Source of the DNA: Acinetobacter calcoaceticus ANC 3811 | GTDB taxonomy: Bacteria; Pseudomonadota; Gammaproteobacteria; Pseudomonadales; Moraxellaceae | Direction: 5' to 3' | Assembly: GCF_000399665.1 (NCBI RefSeq) | Contig: NZ_KB976985.1 | Coordinates: forward strand, 123,222 to 187,221 | DNA: 64,000 nt | Part shown: positions 54,673-62,630 of the stretch, piece by piece | Layout of the letters: each line of letters begins with the position of its first letter | Numbering within the stretch: position 1 is the stretch's first letter | Made by a program: the position numbers and the translations under genes | The notes under the pieces: generated by a model | What the model was told of the DNA's origin: nothing | The model's database searches: none | What the model saw: only the letters and a program-made list of their open reading frames with translations

Positions 54673-56808
54673 ATGAGTGCAATTCAATACGAAAAAAATG
54701 CCGACAATATTGTCATTTTAACGCTTGATTCAACAGGTCAATCTGCAAACACCATGAATGCCGAGTTTCGTGACTCGCTCGATGAAGCAACACAAAAACT
54801 TAAAGCAGAAACAGAACTTTCAGGTGTTATTTTCCGCTCAGCAAAAAAAACTTTCTTTGCAGGTGGTGATCTAGATGAGCTGATTCAAGTTCAGCCTGAA
54901 CATGCGACTGACTTTTTTAATATGGTTGAAAAGTTAAAAGGTCATTTACGTACAATTGAAACACTAGGAATTCCAGTTGTTGCAGCATTAAATGGCACTG
55001 CGCTTGGGGGTGGTTGGGAAATCGCATTAAGTTGCCATCACCGTATTGCGATTAATGACCCAAAAAGCAAATTTGGTCTACCAGAAGTCACTTTAGGTTT
55101 GCTACCAGGCGGCGGCGGTATTGTACGCATGGTACGTCTACTTGGGCTTCAAAATGCATTTCCTTTCCTAATGGAAGGCAAGCAGTTCCGTGTTGATAAA
55201 GCAAAATCTTTAGGTTTAATTCACGATACTGCCCAAAATGAACAAGAGCTTTTAGATAAAGCAATTGCTTGGATCAAAGCTAATCCAAAATCTCAACAGC
55301 CTTTTGATGTGAAGGGTTATAAAATCCCGGGCGGTGATCCCAAAACTCCAGCAGTTGCACAAATTCTTGCCATTGCACCAGCTATGTTAAGAGACAAAAC
55401 CAAAGGTTGCTACCCTGCTCCTGAAGCGATTATGGCTGCCGCAGTTGAAGGCGCTCAAGTCGATGTCGATACTGCACTGCGTATCGAGTCTCGCTACTTT
55501 ACTCAGCTTACAACAGGCCAAATTTCTAAAAATATGATCGGCACTTTCTGGCATGGTCTAAATGCAATTAAGTCTGGTGCGAGCCGCCCTGCCGACGTTG
55601 CAAAATGGCAAGCGACTAAAGTTGGTGTGTTGGGTGCTGGCATGATGGGGGCTGGTATTGCCTATTCAACCGCAATTAAAGGCATTCCTGTTGTACTTAA
55701 AGATGTATCTGTTGAAAATGCAGAGAAAGGCAAAGCTTACTCACAAAAGCTTCTTGATAAACGTGTTTCACAAGGCCGCATGACCGCAGAAAAACGTGAT
55801 CAGGTTTTATCACTAATTACGGCTTCAGCTTCAGTTCAAGATCTTCAAGGCTGTGACTTAATTATTGAAGCGGTATTTGAAAACCAAGAGCTCAAAGCTA
55901 AAGTCACTCAAGAAGCTGAACAATATTTAGCGCCTAATGGTGTAATGGCATCAAATACATCAACCCTGCCAATTACGGGTTTAGCTCAAGCAAGTAAGGA
56001 TGATAAAGCTTTTATCGGTCTGCACTTCTTTAGCCCTGTCGACAAAATGCAGTTGGTTGAGATTATTAAAGGTAAAAATACCTCCGCAGAGACACTTGCC
56101 AAAGCTTATGACTTTGTACAACAAATTGGAAAAACACCGATTGTTGTTAATGATAGCCGTGGTTTCTTTACGAGTCGTGTGTTTGGTACGTTCATTCAAG
56201 AAGGTATGCGCTTGCTTGCAGAAGGCGTCCACCCAGCGCGCATTGAAATGGCTGCACTGAAAGCAGGCATGCCTGTTGGGCCACTTGCGATTCAAGATGA
56301 AGTGTCTTTAACCTTAACCGAACATGTTGCCAGTGAGGCCCGTAAAGCTCTGCAAGCTGAAGGAAAAGATTTACCTAAAACTTCTGTAGATGAAGTGGTT
56401 CACACCATGATTCATGAGTTAAACCGTAAAGGTAAGGCGGCTGGTGCAGGTTTCTATGAATATCCAGAAAATGGCAAAAAGCACCTTTGGGAAGGCTTGA
56501 ACCGCTGGGAAAAAGATCATGATATTTCTGAACAAGACATGATTGATCGCATTCTGTTTGTACAAGCCTTAGATACCTTACGTTGTTATGAAGAAGGCGT
56601 ATTGGAGTCTGTGATTGATGCCAATGTCGGTTCTATTTTTGGGATTGGTTATGCACCTTGGACGGGTGGAGCAATTCAATTCCTAAATCAATACGGCACT
56701 GATAAAGCACAAAAACGAGCTGAAGAATTAGCTGCCAAATATGGTGAACGCTTTACACCTCCAACTTTGCTAAAAACCAAAGCTGAGCAGAAACAAAATA
56801 TTCAATAA
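54673..56808 (+). CDS. Multifunctional enoyl-CoA hydratase / 3-hydroxyacyl-CoA dehydrogenase (FadB-like)
   Basis: This 711-residue two-enzyme protein handles the middle steps of beta-oxidation. The N-terminal crotonase half (about 1-190) has GTALGGGWEIALSCHHR and LPEVTLGLLPGGGG. The C-terminal half binds NAD through GVLGAGMMGAGIAY (about 317) and has GLHFFSPVDKMQLVEII and VNDSRGFFTSRVF. It ends in the second dehydrogenase helical domain (YAPWTGGAIQFLN). It is co-transcribed with the thiolase. Substrate length preference is unknown. Confidence 0.94.
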   Translation: MSAIQYEKNADNIVILTLDSTGQSANTMNAEFRDSLDEATQKLKAETELSGVIFRSAKKTFFAGGDLDELIQVQPEHATDFFNMVEKLKGHLRTIETLGIPVVAALNGTALGGGWEIALSCHHRIAINDPKSKFGLPEVTLGLLPGGGGIVRMVRLLGLQNAFPFLMEGKQFRVDKAKSLGLIHDTAQNEQELLDKAIAWIKANPKSQQPFDVKGYKIPGGDPKTPAVAQILAIAPAMLRDKTKGCYPAPEAIMAAAVEGAQVDVDTALRIESRYFTQLTTGQISKNMIGTFWHGLNAIKSGASRPADVAKWQATKVGVLGAGMMGAGIAYSTAIKGIPVVLKDVSVENAEKGKAYSQKLLDKRVSQGRMTAEKRDQVLSLITASASVQDLQGCDLIIEAVFENQELKAKVTQEAEQYLAPNGVMASNTSTLPITGLAQASKDDKAFIGLHFFSPVDKMQLVEIIKGKNTSAETLAKAYDFVQQIGKTPIVVNDSRGFFTSRVFGTFIQEGMRLLAEGVHPARIEMAALKAGMPVGPLAIQDEVSLTLTEHVASEARKALQAEGKDLPKTSVDEVVHTMIHELNRKGKAAGAGFYEYPENGKKHLWEGLNRWEKDHDISEQDMIDRILFVQALDTLRCYEEGVLESVIDANVGSIFGIGYAPWTGGAIQFLNQYGTDKAQKRAEELAAKYGERFTPPTLLKTKAEQKQNIQ

Positions 56809-56846
56809 TTTAGTCGTATTGAATATTTAAAAACTGCATAAACCTT

Positions 56847-56885
56847 ACCCATATAAATATATTTTATTTATATGGGTTTTTCTTT
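56847..56885 (+). terminator. Terminator after the fadB-like gene
   Basis: The perfect 13-bp stem ACCCATATAAATA / TATTTATATGGGT with a five-base loop is followed by TTTTTCTTT. Confidence 0.88.
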
Positions 56886-56972
56886 ATGACCTTTAAGATT
56901 TCAGCCTCACGCCTAAATATGCTATAAATAGACTTCATTTTTGTGCTTCTACAGCACATTCGAGAAATCCTT

Positions 56973-57230
56973 ATGTCCGATAAAAATTCTTCCGAGTCAG
57001 CAGTTTTAGGCTGGAAATTTGTTCTGATCGTTGGTGTTTTAAGTGCGATTTTCCTTGGCTTTTTCTATTTAGCGATGAGTAATGAACCTGACTATATGCC
57101 AGGTGCACAGCGCAAAGCACAACAAGAGCAAATGCAGCAAAAAGCTGAACACTCTACAGAGCAACACGCTCAACATAGTGACGACATGCCTGAAATGGAT
57201 ATGCAAGAACATAAGCAATCAACTCAGTAA
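56973..57230 (+). CDS. Small membrane protein with a Met/His-rich tail
   Basis: This 85-residue protein has a short cytoplasmic start and one membrane helix (about 13-36, FVLIVGVLSAIFLGFFYLA). The hydrophilic tail is rich in Gln, Met, His and Glu, for example HSTEQHAQHSDDMPEMDM. Met/His clusters of this sort are seen in copper- or silver-binding proteins, but no family was recognised. ATG 56973 is preferred over an extended frame from 56943. The gene ends 15 bases before the patatin gene, so the two may be co-expressed. Confidence 0.65.
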   Translation: MSDKNSSESAVLGWKFVLIVGVLSAIFLGFFYLAMSNEPDYMPGAQRKAQQEQMQQKAEHSTEQHAQHSDDMPEMDMQEHKQSTQ

Positions 57231-57245
57231 TCAGATATTTTTCAC

Positions 57246-58106
57246 ATGACAGATTTTTCCCGCAACGCACTGGTTGTAGAGGGTGGAGGCATGCGTGGTG
57301 CCTTTACCAGTGGTGTACTTGACGCGTTTTTACAACAACAGTTCAATCCTTTCAATTTATACGTTGGCGTATCGTCTGGCTCGACCAATGTGGCCAACTA
57401 CTTAGCTGGTCAACAAGGTCGTACGTTAACCTTTTATATTGATCACTCACTTCGTCCTGAATTTATCGATTACAAACGCTTCTTTAAAGGCGGTGATTTA
57501 CTCGATTTAGAATGGATGTGGGAAGTTGGTGAAAAAGAACATCCTCTTGATCAGCAAAGCCTTTTTGCCAAAAATCCAGATTTTTATATGGTGTTAACGC
57601 ATGCAAAAACAGGTCATGCAGAATATCTTCGTGCGGGTAAAGATAATTTACTAAATGCACTTCGTGCTTCTAGCTCAATTCCAGTTTTAACGCGTCATCC
57701 CGTCGATATTATGGGTGAACCTTATTTTGATGGTGGTGTTGCAGATGCTCTACCCGTTCGCTGGACGGCTCAGCAAAGTGACGTAAAAAAACTATTGGTT
57801 TTACGCACTCGCCCGAAAAATTACTTTAAGGCAAGTAGCCGAGGTGATCAATTCCTCGCGAAATATGCGTTTAAACATCACTATGGTTTTGCAAACAGCT
57901 TACGTAGCCGTTGTGCTCGTTATAACGCTTCAGTCGATTTTGTCCGTGGTCAAAACCCAGAACAGCAAATTTTAGAAGTTTGCCCACCGCCACTTAAAAA
58001 TATGGCTGGTCGTTTAAGCACCAATCCTAAAAAGCTTCGTTACAGCTATGAAGTCGGTTTAGAAACAGGGCTACAAGCCATCGAAAGCTGGAATGCAATG
58101 AAATAA
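57246..58106 (+). CDS. Patatin-like phospholipase (YjjU/RssA type)
   Basis: This 286-residue soluble lipid acyl hydrolase has the oxyanion-hole loop VEGGGMRGAFTSGVLD (about 11-26). The nucleophile elbow is GVSSGSTN (GxSxG, serine about 44), and the catalytic dyad aspartate lies in YFDGGVADALPV (about 160). There is no signal peptide, so it acts in the cytoplasm or on the inner membrane. It differs from secreted ExoU-type patatins by its short single-domain form. The substrate is unknown. Confidence 0.92.
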   Translation: MTDFSRNALVVEGGGMRGAFTSGVLDAFLQQQFNPFNLYVGVSSGSTNVANYLAGQQGRTLTFYIDHSLRPEFIDYKRFFKGGDLLDLEWMWEVGEKEHPLDQQSLFAKNPDFYMVLTHAKTGHAEYLRAGKDNLLNALRASSSIPVLTRHPVDIMGEPYFDGGVADALPVRWTAQQSDVKKLLVLRTRPKNYFKASSRGDQFLAKYAFKHHYGFANSLRSRCARYNASVDFVRGQNPEQQILEVCPPPLKNMAGRLSTNPKKLRYSYEVGLETGLQAIESWNAMK

Positions 58107-58110
58107 ATCC

Positions 58111-58142
58111 AAATTGAGATTTCTAAAAAGAAGTCTCAATTT
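58111..58142. terminator. Convergent stem-loop between the patatin and GNAT genes
   Basis: AAATTGAGA-TTTCT / AGAAG-TCTCAATTT forms a long stem with one mismatch. It lies between convergent genes and contains the GNAT stop codon. Confidence 0.7.
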
Positions 58143-58555
58143 AACTCTAAAACCATATCAATATGTGGAATACCACAGTCTTCGTAAACTTCACCTTGCA
58201 CATGAAAACCTAGAGCTTCGTAAAAAGCAGTCACATACGTTTGTGCTGAAAGCTTTAAAAAAGGCAGTTTCTGATGGCGCGCATATTCAATAATATGCTG
58301 CATTAAAATTTTACCAATACCCTGCTTTCGATAAGGCACTAAAACAGCAACACGCCCCACGCTATGCTGTGGCAACAAACGTGCTGTAGCGATAGGCTGT
58401 TCTTTGTCATAAACAATAAAATGCAAAACTGTGGCATCCAAATCGTCCCATTCATCTTCAGGCGCAATTCCCTGCTCTTGAATAAAGACTTGTTCACGGA
58501 TGTATTTCGCATCTTGCTCAAGCTGTTCCCAACTACCCGCTATAATTCTCAACAT
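58136..58555 (-). CDS. GNAT-family N-acetyltransferase
   Basis: This 139-residue single GNAT domain shows QPIATARLLPQHSVGRVAVLVPYRKQGIGKILMQHIIEYA. The RKQGIG part is the acetyl-CoA pyrophosphate loop, and FYEALGFHVQGEVYEDCGIPHIDM closes the fold. This is the ElaA/YjcF-like subgroup. The acceptor is unknown. It starts 12 bases after the upstream methyltransferase gene, so the two form an operon. Confidence 0.9.
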   Translation of the reverse strand: MLRIIAGSWEQLEQDAKYIREQVFIQEQGIAPEDEWDDLDATVLHFIVYDKEQPIATARLLPQHSVGRVAVLVPYRKQGIGKILMQHIIEYARHQKLPFLKLSAQTYVTAFYEALGFHVQGEVYEDCGIPHIDMVLELN

Positions 58556-58567
58556 CCGTTCACCGCC

Positions 58568-59779
58568 CTAGCACTTGCAGCCAATATTTTCGATTGGTAG
58601 CTGGTCTTGTAATAACAATTCAAGACTTTGTTTTTCAATTCCATACATCGCTTTGAGTGCTTGAATTTGTGCCATAATTTTGGCATCAGGCTGTGAAACG
58701 TTTTTGCGTTTCGTAGCCAAAATCATTTTATTTTTGCTGGTATGTTCAAGCGATACAAACTCAAAAACTTTAGTTTCATAGCCATACGCTTTTAAAAGTA
58801 ACGCACGTAAAGTGTCAGTCAGCATCTCAGCTTGTTGCCCCGCATGAATACCAAACTGTAGCATTGGCTGTAACACTTCTGGACTTTGTAATTGTGGGCG
58901 TAACTCTTTGTGACAACACGGCGCGCACATAATCATCGAAGCGTTTAAACGAATTCCAGTGTGAATGGCAAAGTCAGTCGCAATATCACATGCGTGTAAG
59001 GCAATCATAACGTCTAGTTTTTCTGGTTGATAACTACGTACGTCACCTTCAAAAAAGTCTAGATGGTTAAAATGCACTTTGTCTGCAACATTCTGGCAAA
59101 ACTCAACCAGATTCGGGCGCAATTCAACACCAGTAATCAATGGGGTTTTCTGCTGCTCTTGCAAATAATCATACAAAGCAAAAGTTAAATAACCTTTCCC
59201 CGAACCAAAATCGACAATGCGTAGTTCTTGCTGAGATGCATCAATTTGCTCATAAGCACTCGCAAAAATTTCAATAAATTTATTAATCTGTTTCCATTTA
59301 CGCGCCATGCTTGGAATGATTTGGCCTTTTTCATCGGTAATACCAAGCTCTTTTAAAAATGCATTGCCCTGCTGTACATAGCGTTGCTTTTCACGATCAT
59401 GAGTCTGAACCGTTTGCGTCGCATTTACCGTATGCTTTTTACCCATATTTAATAGCGCTTTTTTCTTATTTTTCTTGAGTTGAATTTCTTGATTAGTCGA
59501 AAATAAGTTCGCTTGCTTACACTGTATGATTAACTGCTCAATCTGCTGCAAACCATCTTCGAATGAATAGTTTTTGGTCACATCTTGGGTAGTATAATGA
59601 TATAAAGCTGAAATCTGTTTTTGCCCATGTAACTCTACAACACGGAAAGTGATTTTTTCCAGTTGTTCCAACTCTCCCTTATATTGGCTCAAGATCAAAC
59701 GCTCAAAAGTTTGTTGATCAAGCATTTGCTTAATTTCATGGAAGAATTGCTGTTCTTGCTCAAAGGAAAAAACCGACAC
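58568..59779 (-). CDS. SAM-dependent methyltransferase (Methyltransf_32, METTL25/RRNAD1-like)
   Basis: This 403-residue protein has an N-terminal helical region (about 1-150) with a short lysine-rich patch (KKNKKK). A class I methyltransferase domain follows: VDFGSGKGYLTFALYDYL (motif I, about 193), TGVELRPNLVEF, ALHACDIATD and MCAPCCHKEL. The HACD and CCH motifs resemble the METTL25/RRNAD1 family, for which RNA or ribosomal targets are suspected. The extreme C-terminus carries GCKC. It is the first gene of a leftward pair with the GNAT protein. Confidence 0.82.
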   Translation of the reverse strand: MSVFSFEQEQQFFHEIKQMLDQQTFERLILSQYKGELEQLEKITFRVVELHGQKQISALYHYTTQDVTKNYSFEDGLQQIEQLIIQCKQANLFSTNQEIQLKKNKKKALLNMGKKHTVNATQTVQTHDREKQRYVQQGNAFLKELGITDEKGQIIPSMARKWKQINKFIEIFASAYEQIDASQQELRIVDFGSGKGYLTFALYDYLQEQQKTPLITGVELRPNLVEFCQNVADKVHFNHLDFFEGDVRSYQPEKLDVMIALHACDIATDFAIHTGIRLNASMIMCAPCCHKELRPQLQSPEVLQPMLQFGIHAGQQAEMLTDTLRALLLKAYGYETKVFEFVSLEHTSKNKMILATKRKNVSQPDAKIMAQIQALKAMYGIEKQSLELLLQDQLPIENIGCKC

Positions 59780-59906
59780 GGATATACCTAAAAATGAAGA
59801 CTCATATAAGATAGAAGTTTAAAGGGTCTAGGATTAAAAATAAAATAACTTTACGACTGTTTTGTATTTCTATACATTCGTATTTTTAATCAAAAAAATT
59901 AAACTT

Positions 59907-60548
59907 ATGAGTAAATCTGTACTGGAAACTTACGATCCTAAAGAAGAACTATTTAATGCCTACAGCCATGGGGCTGGTGTCGTTATGGCAGTTGTTGCTT
60001 CTATCTTTTTAATTATGAAGGGATCTTATCTTTCAACTGCTCAGTGGATTGGTTTATGGGTATATTCATTTAGTCTCATTCTGGTTTTCACGAGCTCTAC
60101 ACTTTACCACTTTGCTCAAACACAGAATCTACGCTACTGGTATAAGAAACTTGACCATACAGCCATTTATTATTTAATTGCTGGAACTTACACCCCATTC
60201 TTAAGTATCGCAATTCCTACTACAAAAGCTCATTATCTGCTGATTGCACTATGGGGCATCGCGGCAATTGGTACATTTTTCAAGTTAGTTTTTATTCATC
60301 GTTTTCAAAAAATTTCTTTGCTGGCTTATATTTTAATGGGATGGCTCGCCGTGTTTGTTATGGATGACATGCGCACTTATTTAAGTAAAGACGCATTGAT
60401 TTTCTTGATTATTGGCGGATTAGCTTATACGGTTGGAGCATTGTTTTACGCGTTAAAAAAGGTAAGATATACCCATGCGATCTGGCACATTTTTGTGCTT
60501 TTAGGTGCAGGAGCACATTTTCTTGCGATCTATTGGTACATAGTTTAG
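59907..60548 (+). CDS. Hemolysin III (PAQR/YqfA) family membrane protein
   Basis: This protein of about 213 residues has seven membrane segments. Family metal-ligand motifs are present: EELFNAYSHGAG at the start, SSTLYHF and KKLDHTAIYYLIAGTYTPF in the middle, and HAIWHIFVLLGAGAHF near the end. Members are alkaline-ceramidase-superfamily hydrolases. The hemolysin name is historical. ATG 59907 begins the conserved part. A frame from 59862 adds a hydrophobic leader without support. Confidence 0.9.
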   Translation: MSKSVLETYDPKEELFNAYSHGAGVVMAVVASIFLIMKGSYLSTAQWIGLWVYSFSLILVFTSSTLYHFAQTQNLRYWYKKLDHTAIYYLIAGTYTPFLSIAIPTTKAHYLLIALWGIAAIGTFFKLVFIHRFQKISLLAYILMGWLAVFVMDDMRTYLSKDALIFLIIGGLAYTVGALFYALKKVRYTHAIWHIFVLLGAGAHFLAIYWYIV

Positions 60549-60681
60549 TTCATTTTTCACTCTTATTCAGTGATCCTGAAAGAGTCATGGATGATGTTCT
60601 TTCACGCTATTCTTTTAGAAAAATACGTCTTTAAAAGGAATAGTAAATTAAAAATAAATTTTAACTGATATAAGGTTCTAT

Positions 60682-61992
60682 ATGGATTCAACCTCTGCGG
60701 CGGCTGCTCCGGCAGTAGCCACTAATTCAAAAACGCGGGTTTTGTTTGCAAGCTTAGTCGGTACGACCATTGAGTTCTTCGACTTTTATATCTATGCAAC
60801 TGCTGCCGTTCTTATTTTTCCTCACCTGTTTTTCCCTGCTAGTAGTGGCAGTGCCGCAGTTTTACAATCTTTAGCCACCTTCGCAATTGCCTTTATTGCA
60901 CGCCCCATCGGTGCAGCAATATTCGGTCATTTAGGAGACCGTATTGGCCGAAAAGCCACATTGGTTGCAGCGTTACTGACCATGGGTGTTTCAACCGTAT
61001 GTATTGGTTTACTTCCTACCTACGCACAAATCGGGATTTTCGCACCCTTACTATTGGCTGTGTGCCGTTTAGGACAAGGTTTAGGATTAGGTGGTGAATG
61101 GAGTGGTGCCGTTTTACTCGCGACTGAAAATGCCCCTGAAGGGAAAAGAGCCTGGTATGGCATGTTCCCGCAACTCGGCGCTCCAATTGGCTTTATTTTG
61201 GCAACCGGTTCATTTTTATTATTGAGTGCGACTATTCCTGAGCAAGCGTTCATGCAATGGGGTTGGCGTATTCCATTTATTGCAAGTGCTGTATTAGTGA
61301 TTGTAGGCTTATATATCCGTTTAAAGCTCCATGAAACTCCAGCATTCCAAAAAGTTTTAGATAAGCAAAAAGAAGTTAATATTCCGTTTAAAGAAGTCTT
61401 AACCAAACACACAGGTAAACTTATTCTTGGCACAATTGCAGCAATCTGCACGTTTGTCGTGTTTTATCTTACCACCGTATTTGCCTTAAACTGGGGAACC
61501 ACAAAGCTTGGCTATGCACGCGGTGAGTTCTTAGAACTTCAACTCTTTGCCACCCTTTGCTTCGCTGCATTCATTCCTTTATCAGCTATTTTTGCAGAAA
61601 AATTTGGTCGTAAAACCACGTCTATTGGCGTCTGTATTGCTGCTGCGATTTTCGGCTTGTTTTTCTCTAGCATGTTAGAGTCTGGAAATACCTTAATCGT
61701 TTTCCTTTTCTTATGTACGGGCTTGGCGATTATGGGCTTGACCTATGGTCCGATTGGTACAGTTCTTTCTGAACTTTTCCCAACCTCAGTTCGTTACACA
61801 GGTTCAGCGTTAACGTTTAACTTGGCAGGCATTTTTGGTGCATCATTTGCGCCACTTATTGCAACGAAGCTTGCTGAAACTTATGGTTTATATGCAGTTG
61901 GTTATTATCTTACTGCTGCATCACTTTTATCACTAGTCGCTTTCTTACTCATTCGTGAAACAAAAAATGATGATGTGAATAATCAGATCTAA
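60682..61992 (+). CDS. MFS transporter of the metabolite:H+ symporter type
   Basis: This 436-residue transporter has twelve membrane helices. The MHS hallmarks are VGTTIEFFDFYIYATAA in helix 1, HLGDRIGRKATLV in the loop 2-3 motif, and GLGLGGEWSGAVLLATENAP. It is related to ShiA, ProP, YhjE and citrate or ketoglutarate carriers. The substrate cannot be told. It has its own terminator and no catabolic neighbours. A TAAGG-type ribosome site (ATATAAGGTTCTAT) precedes ATG. Confidence 0.9.
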   Translation: MDSTSAAAAPAVATNSKTRVLFASLVGTTIEFFDFYIYATAAVLIFPHLFFPASSGSAAVLQSLATFAIAFIARPIGAAIFGHLGDRIGRKATLVAALLTMGVSTVCIGLLPTYAQIGIFAPLLLAVCRLGQGLGLGGEWSGAVLLATENAPEGKRAWYGMFPQLGAPIGFILATGSFLLLSATIPEQAFMQWGWRIPFIASAVLVIVGLYIRLKLHETPAFQKVLDKQKEVNIPFKEVLTKHTGKLILGTIAAICTFVVFYLTTVFALNWGTTKLGYARGEFLELQLFATLCFAAFIPLSAIFAEKFGRKTTSIGVCIAAAIFGLFFSSMLESGNTLIVFLFLCTGLAIMGLTYGPIGTVLSELFPTSVRYTGSALTFNLAGIFGASFAPLIATKLAETYGLYAVGYYLTAASLLSLVAFLLIRETKNDDVNNQI

Positions 61993-62011
61993 AAATTAGA
62001 AATTCTTATAA

Positions 62012-62043
62012 AAAAAACCAGCTCATATTGAGCTGGTTTTTTA
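62012..62043. terminator. Bidirectional terminator between the MFS and secreted hypothetical genes
   Basis: AAAAAACCAGCTCA-TAT-TGAGCTGGTTTTTT separates convergent genes. Confidence 0.92.
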
Positions 62044-62053
62044 TAAATACAAC

Positions 62054-62497
62054 TTAGTTGATAGTTGTAGGGTTCGCAGCTGCAATGCTATTTGATACAG
62101 CAGGAGCCGTTACATTACTTGCTGCAACAGCAGCTGGCCCTGCAACAGCAGCTTCACCAATGAGTGCAACTTTAGCTTTCTCTTGGCTCTTCGCAGATAA
62201 AGCAGGGTTAGTTGCCACAATACGATTAATGTTTGCTGAATTTGCCGGAGCAATCGCTGTCGTTTGTAAAATAATTGGGCGATTACCTGTGTTACCCAAC
62301 GTATAGCGAATACCTGTACGCGGGCTAATCACTGTTGTATTTTCTTGCTTCACTACAGCTTGAGCCGAAGTTGGCCCTTTTGCTGCAAGTACTTTATCAA
62401 CCGTTGTCGTTTGAGGGGCTGAAGCTGCTTCTGCTGCGAAAACAAAACTAGGCACAGCAAGAACAGTTAAAAATAAAGGTTGTAATACTTTTTTCAT
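62054..62497 (-). CDS. Secreted alanine-rich protein of unknown function
   Basis: This 147-residue protein has a signal peptide ending at FVFAAEA. The mature part is low complexity and rich in Ala, Thr, Val, Asn and Ser (for example AGPAAVAASNVTAPAVSN). The only more structured block is near ISPRTGIRYTLGNTGNRP. No family was recognised. ATG 62497 is chosen because GGAAAGACA precedes it. A start six codons upstream would interrupt the signal peptide. It is convergent with the MFS gene and upstream of nothing, so it is a single-gene unit. Confidence 0.75.
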   Translation of the reverse strand: MKKVLQPLFLTVLAVPSFVFAAEAASAPQTTTVDKVLAAKGPTSAQAVVKQENTTVISPRTGIRYTLGNTGNRPIILQTTAIAPANSANINRIVATNPALSAKSQEKAKVALIGEAAVAGPAAVAASNVTAPAVSNSIAAANPTTIN

Positions 62498-62585
62498 TGT
62501 CTTTCCAACATACACTCTGGATGAGAAGTAAATAGCATTTAATGCTTAAAACTGCAAACATTATTCACAGGCTTACTACAAACAT

Positions 62586-62618
62586 AAAAAAAGCAGAACA
62601 ATTGTTCTGCTTTTTTTA
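62586..62618. terminator. Terminator of secA
   Basis: The GCAGAAC-AATT-GTTCTGC stem is flanked by A- and T-runs, 12 bases past the secA stop codon. Confidence 0.92.
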
Positions 62619-62630
62619 TGCAAAGGCAGA

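Noticed and set aside
61020..61451. 143-codon frame antisense to the MFS transporter
   Set aside because: It is a shadow of a well-supported membrane protein gene, with no initiation signals or family features.
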